A stretch of DNA of 21,232 bases, taken from the IMG/VR virus record IMGVR_UViG_3300042542_003421, positions 1 through 21,232 of that record; one strand, written 5' to 3'. Made by a program: the position numbers and the translations under genes. The DNA comes from a virus. Position 1 is the stretch's first letter; each line of letters begins with the position of its first letter. The notes beneath the pieces were generated by a model. That model was not told the DNA's origin. It ran no database searches and was given only the letters and a program-made list of their open reading frames with translations. Shown in pieces: positions 6,073 through 12,903 of the stretch.

Positions 6073-6101
6073 ATAGTACCACGGCGCACACCTTGACGCA
6101 A
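6073..6101 (-). promoter_or_regulatory. Extended -10 promoter for the small helix-turn-helix gene
   Basis: On the minus strand TTGCGT (6101-6096), a 17-base spacer and TACTAT (6078-6073) preceded by TGG give a -35 plus extended -10 arrangement. It lies 18 bases upstream of ATG 6055. The spacer contains one copy of the TGTGCGCCG repeat (6082-6090), so a protein bound there would occlude RNA polymerase. Confidence 0.45.
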
Positions 6102-6247
6102 CGCCTGCGTGATGGTGAACGGCCATCGTCAGGGTTGTGCGCCCGAGGCTATTGGTGGCTAATCGCGGGACTGCGCGCCTATCGACTGGACAAGTGCGAA
6201 AACGAGTCGCGTTGTGCGCCCGGTGCGCCCCTACTTTGATGTACGGC

Positions 6248-6256
6248 TGTGGAAAA
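6248..6256 (-). promoter_or_regulatory. DnaA-box-like site
   Basis: TGTGGAAAA on the plus strand reads TTTTCCACA on the minus strand, one mismatch from the DnaA box TTATCCACA. It sits at the edge of the AT-richer island. One nine-base match is weak on its own; its position is what makes it notable. Confidence 0.35.
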
Positions 6257-6272
6257 CAGGTGTCGATCAATC

Positions 6273-6288
6273 AAAGAGCCATCTCTTT
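6273..6288. repeat. Perfect hairpin AAAGAG-CCAT-CTCTTT
   Basis: Six-base arms with a four-base loop lie in the AT-richer island and are followed by a pyrimidine run (CTCTTCTACTACC). The stem is AT-rich and too weak for a typical terminator. It could extrude in single-stranded origin DNA or be a protein site. Confidence 0.4.
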
Positions 6289-6314
6289 CTCTTCTACTAC
6301 CCTCTCATCATGGA

Positions 6315-6329
6315 ACATATACATATGTA
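6315..6329. repeat. AT-rich palindromes in the origin-like region
   Basis: ACATAT-AC-ATATGT (6315-6328) overlaps a perfect ten-base palindrome TACATATGTA (6320-6329). It lies just before the tandem CGCACAAG repeats, in the least GC-rich part of the window, and could be an unwinding element or a dimer-binding site. Confidence 0.35.
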
Positions 6330-6560
6330 CTACGCACAAGCGCACAAGGTAGAAACACCACGGTAGAAGCTGGCGTATCGATGTGCGCCGATGGGTTTAG
6401 GCTCGGGCGCACAAGGGGGGTTCACGGGCGCACAACGAAATAAGCGGCGTTCAATGGGGCCGGATGTGCGCCCGTGGTCGGAAAGCCCGATGGGATGCTG
6501 CTTGTCGCCACCGAGAGTGCGCGAGGTAGACAGGTGGCGGGGTGGGGAGTAGGCTAAGGC

Positions 6561-6713
6561 ATGTTCGGCACTGTCCAAACGCGCGACCTTCCCGCCCTCC
6601 TGGTCATCCTTGCGTGCGCGGTAGTGGAACGGGTGGTCGAGTCGAGGTGGTGCCGGCTCGCGGTGATGGCTGTGGGCACGGCGCTCGCGTCGTGGCTGGC
6701 AGTGGGAGGGTAG
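6561..6713 (+). CDS. Small membrane protein (50 aa)
   Basis: ATG 6561 is preceded by a purine-rich stretch (GTGGGGAGTAGGCTAAGG) that can act as a ribosome binding site. The product has two hydrophobic stretches, LPALLVILACAVV (about residues 11-23) and LAVMAVGTALASWLAV (about 33-48), separated by a charged turn ERVVESRWCR. It could be a two-helix hairpin inner-membrane protein. It ends just before the TerS ATG, and GGGAGGG near its end is the TerS Shine-Dalgarno. Small two-helix proteins at this place in phages can be holins or superinfection factors, but neither is shown here and the function is unknown. Confidence 0.5.
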   Translation: MFGTVQTRDLPALLVILACAVVERVVESRWCRLAVMAVGTALASWLAVGG

Positions 6714-6716
6714 GCG

Positions 6717-7238
6717 ATGGGCGTGCTGGTGCATGACCCGGCGTTGATCGCGGTTCGCGTGGCAGCGATGCTCTGCACGGGCGCGACGAACGTGGAGATC
6801 GCCGAGGAGATCGGCGCACACCGCAACACCGTCACGCGGCTGATTCAGTCGCCCGAGGTGCTGGAGGAGGTAGAGCGCATCCAGAACGACGCGCGGACCA
6901 GCGCCAAGCGCGTAGGGGCTGGGCTGCTCAACTCGGCGGTGGGAGTGTGGCGCGATGCCTTGAAGGCTACCGCCGGCCCCGCTGGTGAGTGCCCCCATTG
7001 TAGCGGGGCGCTCGACAGCCCGGCCGACCACGCCATCCGGCTCCGCGCCGCCGACTCGGTGGCCGATCGCTTCGGCCTGCCGAAGACGGAGGTGCAGGAG
7101 CTCACCGGGGCGCTCACGCTCGGGGAGAAGTCCGACGAGGAGCTGGCGCGCGTCACGCTGGAGGAGGCGATCGCCATCCTTGACGAGCAGGGCCACCACG
7201 AAGCAGCGGCGGCCGTTCGTGCCACTCTCGCGATCTGA
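6717..7238 (+). CDS. terS: Terminase small subunit
   Basis: A 173-residue protein starting at ATG 6717 after GGGAGGGTAGGCG. Residues about 24-45 form a helix-turn-helix (TNVEIAEEIGAHRNTVTRLI), followed by SPEVLEEVERIQNDARTSAKR, a long helix typical of terminase small subunits that build a ring and recognise packaging sites. A CPHC pair (C92, C95) lies in the middle and could be part of a metal site, although no partner pair is obvious. The acidic C-terminus (LGEKSDEELARVTLEEAIAIL) would contact the large subunit. The gene lies directly before terL with a 20-base overlap, the standard order. One GGCGCACA sequence (6813-6820), like the upstream repeats, lies inside it. Confidence 0.78.
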   Translation: MGVLVHDPALIAVRVAAMLCTGATNVEIAEEIGAHRNTVTRLIQSPEVLEEVERIQNDARTSAKRVGAGLLNSAVGVWRDALKATAGPAGECPHCSGALDSPADHAIRLRAADSVADRFGLPKTEVQELTGALTLGEKSDEELARVTLEEAIAILDEQGHHEAAAAVRATLAI

Positions 7239-8622
7239 CCTCCTCCGCGGCGCACGGGCGGCGAAGTCCAGGCACGAGCGGCGGGCGCAGGCTCCGATCG
7301 CTTACTCCCGCCTGTGGGATGTCGCGGCACCGCGGGCGAGCTCGCAGCGAGGAGCGGCGCGAGCGGTCAAGGGGGCGCTGGCGTTTGCCGTGCTGGGTGG
7401 GAACGGATCGGGCAAGAGCGCGCTGGCTGCGGAGTTCGCCGTTGCCGCGATGCTCGGGAGTCGCCACCCTGACGCCCGGCGATGGCTCGACGCCAACGGC
7501 CTCGACCTCGACACCATCCCGCCCTACCCCGGCCGCGTGCTGTTCTCGGCGCTCACGAGCAACGACAGCCGCAAGGTGCTGCGGGAGAAGGTGCGGCGCC
7601 TCCTGCCGGCGGGATGCAAGTGGCGTAACGAGCGGGGCGACGGTGAGGCCGAGGTCTCGGCACCGGGTGCGGTGGGCAACAACGGCACGATCGTCTTCAA
7701 GAGCAACGACCAGGGGGCGCGGGCGTATCAGGCTGACGAGTTCGACATCATCATTCTGGACGAGGAGCACGACTCGGCCGTGTTCGGCGAGTGCCTGATG
7801 CGGCTCGGTCGGCGCCCGTGGAAGGGCTGCTACATCCTCCTGAGCATGACGCCGCTAAAGGGCATGACGTGGGTTTACGACGACTTCCAGAGCGAGCCCA
7901 AGCCGGGCTACCGGTACGCTGAGATCGACGGCCGCGACAACCCGTACATCGACCAAGCGGGCCGAAAGCAGCGCATGGCGAGGTATGGCGAGCACGAGAA
8001 GGCGGCGCGCGAGTCGGGTAAGTTCGTGGCGCTCGAGGGGCTGGTCTACTCCGGGTGGAGCCGCGCGGTTCACCTCGTGCCGGCTACGCCCGTGCCGGCC
8101 GAGTGGCGCCGGGTGGCGGGGATCGACTTCGGCACGAGCAACCCGTTCGCCTGTTGCCTGTTCGCGATTGACCCTGCCGATGACGTGCTTCACCTCCTCG
8201 CCACGCACTACCAGGCGGGGCTACGGTGGGAGGAACACGCGGTCAAGCTGCGGGCCATGTTCGAGCAGTACGGGTGGCCAGAGACGATCTGGGCCGACCC
8301 CGAGGAAGCGAATGGGCGAATGACGCTGCGGAACCTCGGCATCGACACGCGGGCCGCGCGCAAGGACATCCGACCGGGCATCAACGCGGTAGCCTCGCGG
8401 CTCGCGCTCGACGCTCAGGGCTACCCGCATCTCGTCGTACACGACACGGTGGCCAATCGGCCGTTCGTTCGTGAGATCGAAGGCTACGTCTGGGCACCGC
8501 GCACCGGGGCGAAGGACTCGCCCGACCTGCCCTTGAAGGCGAACGACCACGCGATCGACGCCGCTCGCTACGCAGTCTACAACCTCGCCGCGGGAGTGGT
8601 GGACTGGGGAGCGTCGTACTGA
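7219..8622 (+). CDS. terL: Terminase large subunit (packaging ATPase-nuclease)
   Basis: A 467-residue protein from GTG 7219. No ATG is available before the conserved region, and this start overlaps TerS by 20 bases; the upstream extension of the frame lies inside TerS and is rejected. ATPase domain: Walker A GGNGSGKS at residues 60-67 and Walker B FDIIILDEE at 175-183. Nuclease domain (RNase H-like): GIDFGTSNPFA with D303, WADPEEANGRM with D360, and NDHAIDAARYAV with D447, giving the acidic residues that bind metals. The protein translocates DNA into the prohead through the portal and cuts concatemers. Length is normal for the family. It is followed by 40 non-coding bases and the portal gene. 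Confidence 0.93.
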   Translation: MPLSRSDLLRGARAAKSRHERRAQAPIAYSRLWDVAAPRASSQRGAARAVKGALAFAVLGGNGSGKSALAAEFAVAAMLGSRHPDARRWLDANGLDLDTIPPYPGRVLFSALTSNDSRKVLREKVRRLLPAGCKWRNERGDGEAEVSAPGAVGNNGTIVFKSNDQGARAYQADEFDIIILDEEHDSAVFGECLMRLGRRPWKGCYILLSMTPLKGMTWVYDDFQSEPKPGYRYAEIDGRDNPYIDQAGRKQRMARYGEHEKAARESGKFVALEGLVYSGWSRAVHLVPATPVPAEWRRVAGIDFGTSNPFACCLFAIDPADDVLHLLATHYQAGLRWEEHAVKLRAMFEQYGWPETIWADPEEANGRMTLRNLGIDTRAARKDIRPGINAVASRLALDAQGYPHLVVHDTVANRPFVREIEGYVWAPRTGAKDSPDLPLKANDHAIDAARYAVYNLAAGVVDWGASY

Positions 8623-8627
8623 GCGCC

Positions 8628-8656
8628 TTGACAACCTGTCATAGCCGTGCCACGCT
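8628..8656 (+). promoter_or_regulatory. Possible promoter with palindrome before the portal gene
   Basis: A perfect TTGACA (8628-8633) is followed after 17 bases by CACGCT (8651-8656), a poor -10 that ends six bases before the portal ATG. The -35 overlaps an inverted repeat TGACA-ACC-TGTCA (8629-8641). The geometry matches the leaderless arrangement of the XRE gene. The weak -10 keeps confidence low. Confidence 0.28.
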
Positions 8657-8662
8657 GTCGCC

Positions 8663-10741
8663 ATGGCGTGGCGCTTCCCCTCTTGGGCCGACATGGCGAA
8701 GGCCATCGGCTACGGCTACGAGGAGCCCAAGCAGCTCCCGCAGGTAGGCGCCTCTTCCGCCCCCGGCGCTGCGACCTTCGACCCTCACGCCTCGATGGCC
8801 GCGTTCGCCACGTTCCCGTGGGTGCGCGCGTGCGTCAACGCCATCGCCGACGACCTGAGCGGCCTACCGCTGCGCCTGACCCGCGGCGAGGGTGCCAACG
8901 AGCAGGTGATCGACCGGCACCCAGTGCTCGACCTCCTCGCGCAGCCGACCACGACATCCGACCGGACGATGTGGGAACGGCAGCTCATCACCTACTGGCT
9001 CCCGACCGGCACCGCCACGATCCTCCTGGTGGGCGAGCGGGAACCGGTGAGCCTGCCCCTGCTTCACCCCGAGGCCGTGCAGCCGGTGATGGACGAATAC
9101 GGGATGCTGGAGGGCGTGCAGTTCTCTCCGCGGCAGGGCGCCCCTCGTCGCTACTTCCCGGCCTCGTCGGTCGCGCTCGTGTCGCTCACCTCGTGGCAGG
9201 CCGATGCTCGGTCGCTGGTGGGCGAGGGTATGATCTCGGCGCTCGTGGACGACCTGAACGCCGAGCGAGGCGCGGCCAAGCTGGCGTCCAAGCAGGCGAA
9301 CCGTGGGCGGCCAGAGGCGATCATCTCCCCGGCCGACAAGGACCAGCAGCTTACGAAGGTGCAGCGCGACCAGATCGCCGCCGCTTACGCAGACTTCAGC
9401 GCCTCGAAGGCGCCCGCGTTCGTGATGTCGGGCGCGATCAAAGCCGAGTTCCCATCGTTCTCGCTCCGAGACATGGAGTTCGGCGAGCAACGCAAGATGA
9501 CGCGCGAGACGGTTCTTGGCCTGTTCGGCGTGCCGCCTACGCGCGTGGGCCTCCCGACCGCGAACTACGCCACCTCGAAGCAGCAAGATCAAGTCTACTG
9601 GCAGGGCTTGAAAGCGCACGCCGCGGTGATTGACGCGGCGCTCACCCGCATCGCTCGCCGGTTCGATCCGTCGATCCGGGTGGCGCACGACTTCAGCAGC
9701 GTGTCGGCGTTCCAGGAGTCGCGGGATGCGCGCCTCGACCGCGTGGCAACGTGGGTAACGCTCGGCGCCGATGCAGCCGAGGCCGCCGCTTACGAGGGAT
9801 TCGCCGATGCCCCGCTGACGATGGGCGCGGCTGACGAGGAGGAGCAGGAGGTAGCGCCCCCGGCGAAGTCCATCCTTCACCTGTTCCGCGAGGTCAACGG
9901 CGACGACGAGCCGGCCTCCGCGGTGATGGCGGTGCCCGAGGGCGAGGAAGCGCGCTCGGCAGCGTGGGGCGACTGGGTGGCCAAGATTCACACGCCCGCC
10001 GAGGTGAAGCTCGCGCGTGCGACCATGGCCGCGCTGAAGCGTCAGGGCGCGCGGGTGGCCGCTCGGCTCGAAACGATGCCGGTCCAGCTCAGCGCGGGCG
10101 CCGAGGTCCGCAAAGACCTGGTGCTCGACATCATGGGCTGGCTGTTCCCGGCCGACGAGGCGCGACTGTGGGCCGACTCGATGCGCCTGCCGCTGCGTGA
10201 GACGGTGCGCGCGGGCTTCCGCGACGGCGCCGAGCAGCTTGGGAAGGATTGGGTGTGGAGCGGCAGCGAAGCCGACCCGCTGACCGAACGGCGGCTCGCC
10301 GAGTTCGTCACGTTCACCGATGGGCCGACCAAGGACCGCGTGCGCGCCGCGGTGCAAGAGGGCATCGACGCGGGCGAGACAGTCAACGAGCTCGGCATCC
10401 GGGTACGCGGGTGCGGCGCGTTCTCGCCCTCGCGCTCGCTGCTCATCGCTCGCACCGAGACGACCCGCAGCCTAAGCGGTGGCCACACGGCCGCCTATCG
10501 CCGGTTCGCCGACGAGACGGGGCAGACCGTCAAGAAGCAATGGCTATCCGCCCGTGATTCGTCCGTGCGCGATGCCCACGCCTTCCTTGACGGGCAGACC
10601 GTGGGCGTAGCCGAGATGTTCACCGTACCCGCCGGGGAGTTCACCGGGGCGACTGCGGAAGGCCCTGGGGGGTTCACCGCCGCCGGCCTCGTGTGCAACT
10701 GCCGATGTGCAACCGTTCCCGTCATCGAGGAGGCCGCATAA
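8663..10741 (+). CDS. Portal protein fused to a MuF-like head morphogenesis domain
   Basis: A 692-residue protein. Residues about 40-385 are an HK97-type portal: FPWVRACVNAIADDLSGLPL, HPVLDLLAQP, QANRGRPEAIIS and EFGEQRKMTRETVLGLFGVP. An acidic linker (ADEEEQEV, about 389-398) leads to a helical region and, from about residue 585, a MuF / SPP1 gp7-like domain: LLIARTETTRSLSGGHTAAY, then W-x-S-A-R-D-S-S-V-R-D-x-H, LDGQTV and VCNCRCATV with C678, C680 and C682. The portal ring is the DNA entry channel and nucleates capsid assembly, whereas MuF-type proteins enter the head. Most phages encode them as two genes, so this is a fusion. No Shine-Dalgarno precedes ATG 8663. The stop overlaps the protease start (TAATG). 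Confidence 0.88.
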   Translation: MAWRFPSWADMAKAIGYGYEEPKQLPQVGASSAPGAATFDPHASMAAFATFPWVRACVNAIADDLSGLPLRLTRGEGANEQVIDRHPVLDLLAQPTTTSDRTMWERQLITYWLPTGTATILLVGEREPVSLPLLHPEAVQPVMDEYGMLEGVQFSPRQGAPRRYFPASSVALVSLTSWQADARSLVGEGMISALVDDLNAERGAAKLASKQANRGRPEAIISPADKDQQLTKVQRDQIAAAYADFSASKAPAFVMSGAIKAEFPSFSLRDMEFGEQRKMTRETVLGLFGVPPTRVGLPTANYATSKQQDQVYWQGLKAHAAVIDAALTRIARRFDPSIRVAHDFSSVSAFQESRDARLDRVATWVTLGADAAEAAAYEGFADAPLTMGAADEEEQEVAPPAKSILHLFREVNGDDEPASAVMAVPEGEEARSAAWGDWVAKIHTPAEVKLARATMAALKRQGARVAARLETMPVQLSAGAEVRKDLVLDIMGWLFPADEARLWADSMRLPLRETVRAGFRDGAEQLGKDWVWSGSEADPLTERRLAEFVTFTDGPTKDRVRAAVQEGIDAGETVNELGIRVRGCGAFSPSRSLLIARTETTRSLSGGHTAAYRRFADETGQTVKKQWLSARDSSVRDAHAFLDGQTVGVAEMFTVPAGEFTGATAEGPGGFTAAGLVCNCRCATVPVIEEAA

Positions 10742-11403
10742 TGAGCGACCATCGTACCGTTCTCGCCGTCCGCAAGTCGCTCACCCTTGACGGCGTGGAG
10801 CGTCAGGTGTTCGTTGCCTCCACCGCATCGAGCGACCGCATGGACGATGTGATCGACCAAGCAAGCTGGAAGCTCGACAACTACCGGATGAACCCGGTGG
10901 TGCTCACCGATCACGACTACCGCGCCGGCAACGTCGTCGGGCGTGGTGAGGTGTCGATCGTGGAGGGCGTGGGCCTCGTGCTCGATGTCGTCAAGTGGTC
11001 GAGCAAGGAGTACGCGCAGGCGGTCAAGCTCGACGTAGAGGAGGGCATCATCAACGCCGTTAGCGTGGGCCTTCGCCCCGGTCGCCGGGTGGCGCGCCGC
11101 TCGCTGCCCTCGACTGACCCGCTGCACCTCGCCGAAGGGTACGGCGAAGTCTACTACGATTGCGACCTGCTCGAAATCAGCATCGTAGCGGTGCCGGCGA
11201 ACGCCGAAGCGGTGGCCGTGCGGGCAGCGCAGAAGGCGAGCGCCGAAGAAATCGCGGACGCACTCCTTGACAAGTTGGCACAAGACCCCGCGCGACGTGC
11301 TATCATGCGTGACATGTTGGCAACCCCTGACAACGTGGCGCACCTGTTCGCCACCGATGACGCCAACGAAGCTTCTCCCCTCTCTCACCTCTTCGGAGCC
11401 TGA
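10741..11403 (+). CDS. Prohead (capsid maturation) protease, HK97 family
   Basis: A 220-residue serine protease. ATG 10741 shares an A with the portal stop and follows GAGGAGG. Conserved elements: NPVVLTDHDY with H58, INAVSVGLRP with the likely nucleophile S108, and CDLLEISIVAVPANAEA with E145, matching the His-Ser-acid arrangement of this herpesvirus-like protease family. It is incorporated into the prohead and trims the capsid N-terminal delta domain, allowing expansion. The extension after residue 165 (SAEEIADALLDKLAQDPARR) is helical and may bind scaffold or capsid. It precedes the capsid gene by three bases. A possible promoter for the capsid gene lies within its 3' end (11298-11306). 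Confidence 0.88.
   Translation: MSDHRTVLAVRKSLTLDGVERQVFVASTASSDRMDDVIDQASWKLDNYRMNPVVLTDHDYRAGNVVGRGEVSIVEGVGLVLDVVKWSSKEYAQAVKLDVEEGIINAVSVGLRPGRRVARRSLPSTDPLHLAEGYGEVYYDCDLLEISIVAVPANAEAVAVRAAQKASAEEIADALLDKLAQDPARRAIMRDMLATPDNVAHLFATDDANEASPLSHLFGA
11298..11306 (+). promoter_or_regulatory. Possible extended -10 promoter for the capsid gene
   Basis: TGC-TATCAT inside the protease gene is an extended -10 about 100 bases before the capsid ATG. The nearest -35-like TTGGCA (11275-11280) is 20 bases upstream, too far for strong use, with TTGACA (11267-11272) farther still. Coding constraint could explain the sequence. Confidence 0.28.
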
Positions 11404-11406
11404 ACC

Positions 11407-12870
11407 ATGGAAATCGAGATCAAGAGCAACGCCGACCTGATCGGCCAGTTCCGCGCCATCCACAAGGACATCGGCGACAACAAGGCCGCGCAGGACCGCG
11501 CCGCAGCCGACTTCGCCGACAAGCTCCGCGCCATCGAGGAGCGCAACGCCCTCGCCGGAAAGTCGATCGCCACGCCCGTCGGTGGTGAGGCCGCCCTGGT
11601 GTCCCGCTTCATGCGCGCCGATGGCAGCGTGAACCTTTCCCGCTCGGTGGAGCGCGTCGAGTTCGCCGGCCAGATGGTCGACGTGCAGCGCGACGGCCTG
11701 TTCACCGACGCCCCCGCTACCGAGTGGGATCGCGACCTGAAGGCCATCGGCCTCGCCGCCACCCTCTACCGCTCCGTGACCGGGCGCAACCCCGTCAGCC
11801 TGAAGGGCCGCCTTCTCGCCCACGCGGCGAAGGCCCCGACCGCGGGCGGGTTCCGCACCGCGCTGGAGAAGACCATCGCGAAGAGCATCAGCGACACCGC
11901 CGGATCGGGCGCCGAGTGGATTCCCGACACGCCGATCAGCGCGCTCTACGAGGAGTTCTTCACCCCCAACGGCATCGCCGCCCTCTTCGACGTGGTGAAC
12001 ATCAACGGCCCGATCATCGTGCCGAAGATCACCGACACCGGCCGCCCCTACCTGAAGGGCAAGGTTTCGACCAACGACCCCGACCAGTACACCGCGTCCG
12101 ACTTCACCTCCGATTCGCAGACCATCGAGGTGGCCGGCTTCGCGGCTCGCTTCCTGATCGACGATGCCGCGACCGAGGATGCGATCTTCGCGCTCGCTCC
12201 CGAGATCGCCAAGCGGGCCGCCCGCGCGATCGGCGACGGCTACGAGGACTGCATGATGAACGGCGACACGACCGCGACCCACCAGGACGCGATCGCCTCG
12301 TGGAACCTCCGCAGCCGTTGGGGCGCCTCCGGCCTCGGTGGCAGCGCCGACCACCGCCGCGGCTTCCTCGGGTTCCGCGCCCTCGCCGCTGACCGCAGCC
12401 TGACCGTGGACCTCACCGCCGCCCAGACCGCCGCGGGCGTGATGGGTTCGGTCGTGGGCGCCATGGGCGAGCTCGCCGCCAGCGACATCGCGCTCATCAC
12501 CTCCCCCGAGGTGCTGTACAAGAAGCTCATGGTTGATTCCAACGTCCTCACCGTGGATAAGATGGGCAACCGGGCCACGATCATGACCGGCCAGCTCGCG
12601 AGCATCGGCGGACACCCGCTGTTCTCCTCGCGCTGGATGGGCGCGGACCTCGCGAGCACCGGCCTCTTCACCAACTCGGGCGCCCTCTCGGGCCTCGTGG
12701 CGGTGAGCCGCAGCGAGTGGAAGCACTACGCCAGCCGCTCGGTCATGGTCGAGCAGGACAAGGACATCACCCGCGGCGCCTTCAACGTCGTGGCCACGCA
12801 GCGCAAGAGCCTGCGGACCCTGAGCGGGTCGTCCAGCAAGGTCGTGTTCTACGCCTACAACATGCTCTAA
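11407..12870 (+). CDS. Major capsid protein, HK97 fold
   Basis: A 487-residue protein from ATG 11407, preceded by CGGAGCCTGAACC. Residues 1-50 are a charged coiled-coil (DLIGQFRAIHKDIGDNKAAQ ... RAIEERN), the delta/scaffold domain of HK97-like capsids. The body carries features of the fold: SDTAGSGAEWIPDTPISAL, FFTPNGIAALFDVVNINGPI for the N-arm and E-loop region, then KRAARAIGDGYEDCMMNGD, and the C-terminal HPLFSSRWMGADLASTGLFT with VVATQRKSLRTL. Those sequences are typical of phage_capsid proteins. The prohead protease next to it should cleave after the delta domain. At 487 residues it is longer than HK97 gp5 (385), so extra surface loops are likely. Probably the most abundant virion protein. 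Confidence 0.88.
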   Translation: MEIEIKSNADLIGQFRAIHKDIGDNKAAQDRAAADFADKLRAIEERNALAGKSIATPVGGEAALVSRFMRADGSVNLSRSVERVEFAGQMVDVQRDGLFTDAPATEWDRDLKAIGLAATLYRSVTGRNPVSLKGRLLAHAAKAPTAGGFRTALEKTIAKSISDTAGSGAEWIPDTPISALYEEFFTPNGIAALFDVVNINGPIIVPKITDTGRPYLKGKVSTNDPDQYTASDFTSDSQTIEVAGFAARFLIDDAATEDAIFALAPEIAKRAARAIGDGYEDCMMNGDTTATHQDAIASWNLRSRWGASGLGGSADHRRGFLGFRALAADRSLTVDLTAAQTAAGVMGSVVGAMGELAASDIALITSPEVLYKKLMVDSNVLTVDKMGNRATIMTGQLASIGGHPLFSSRWMGADLASTGLFTNSGALSGLVAVSRSEWKHYASRSVMVEQDKDITRGAFNVVATQRKSLRTLSGSSSKVVFYAYNML

Positions 12871-12903
12871 CGAGCGCACCCCTTCCCACCAGGAGCCTCT
12901 ACC

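Larger units (their letters stand above)
6082..6474. repeat. Iteron-like cluster of TTGTGCGCCCG in both orientations
   Basis: Plus orientation: TTGTGCGCCCG at 6135-6145 and 6212-6222, GTGCGCCC at 6223-6230 directly after it, ATGTGCGCCG at 6381-6390 and ATGTGCGCCCG at 6464-6474. Minus orientation: CGGCGCACA at 6082-6090, CGCACAAG twice in tandem at 6333-6340 and 6341-6348, CGGGCGCACAA at 6404-6414 and 6425-6435 (21 bases apart, two helical turns). Four copies are identical over 11 bases. The density far exceeds chance and marks a protein-binding array. Confidence 0.72.
6056..6560. other. 505-base non-coding region, candidate replication origin or control region
   Basis: No convincing gene is present; the few short frames lack ribosome binding sites and coding bias. 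It lies between the leftward small HTH gene and the rightward late operon, next to the primase-helicase gene. It holds about ten copies of TGTGCGCC(C/G) in both orientations, an island of 44% G+C at 6241-6360 (53 of 120 bases, counted by eye) in a far GC-richer genome, one DnaA-box-like site, a hairpin and a palindrome. Origins of phages and plasmids often combine repeats with an AT-rich melting region. A packaging (cos or pac) role near TerS is an alternative. A weak TTGTCG-N19-TAGACA (6502-6532) might be the late promoter. Confidence 0.6.

Noticed and set aside
6273-6288. Rho-independent terminator
   Set aside because: The stem AAAGAG/CTCTTT is AT-rich and only six pairs, and the following run is mixed pyrimidine rather than T-rich. 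A structural or protein-binding role is more likely.
6249-6443. A 64-codon plus-strand frame in the origin-like region
   Set aside because: GTG start without a Shine-Dalgarno, no coding bias, and it runs through the repeats and the AT-richer island.
6464-6529. A 21-codon frame rich in Cys, His and Arg (MCARGRKARWDAACRHRECAR)
   Set aside because: The start lies inside a repeat copy and there is no clear Shine-Dalgarno. The Cys/His spacing does not match a known zinc finger. Probably chance.
6985-7218. Upstream extension of the terL frame
   Set aside because: It lies inside TerS in another frame and gives Arg/Ser-rich sequence that is not terminase-like. The true start is near 7219.
8647-9633. 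A 328-codon plus-strand frame overlapping the portal gene
   Set aside because: Different frame from a gene with clear portal motifs; Arg/Ala/Gly-rich shadow translation.
8864-10357. A 497-codon minus-strand frame opposite the portal
   Set aside because: Shadow of the portal-MuF gene; low-complexity composition and no supporting start signal.
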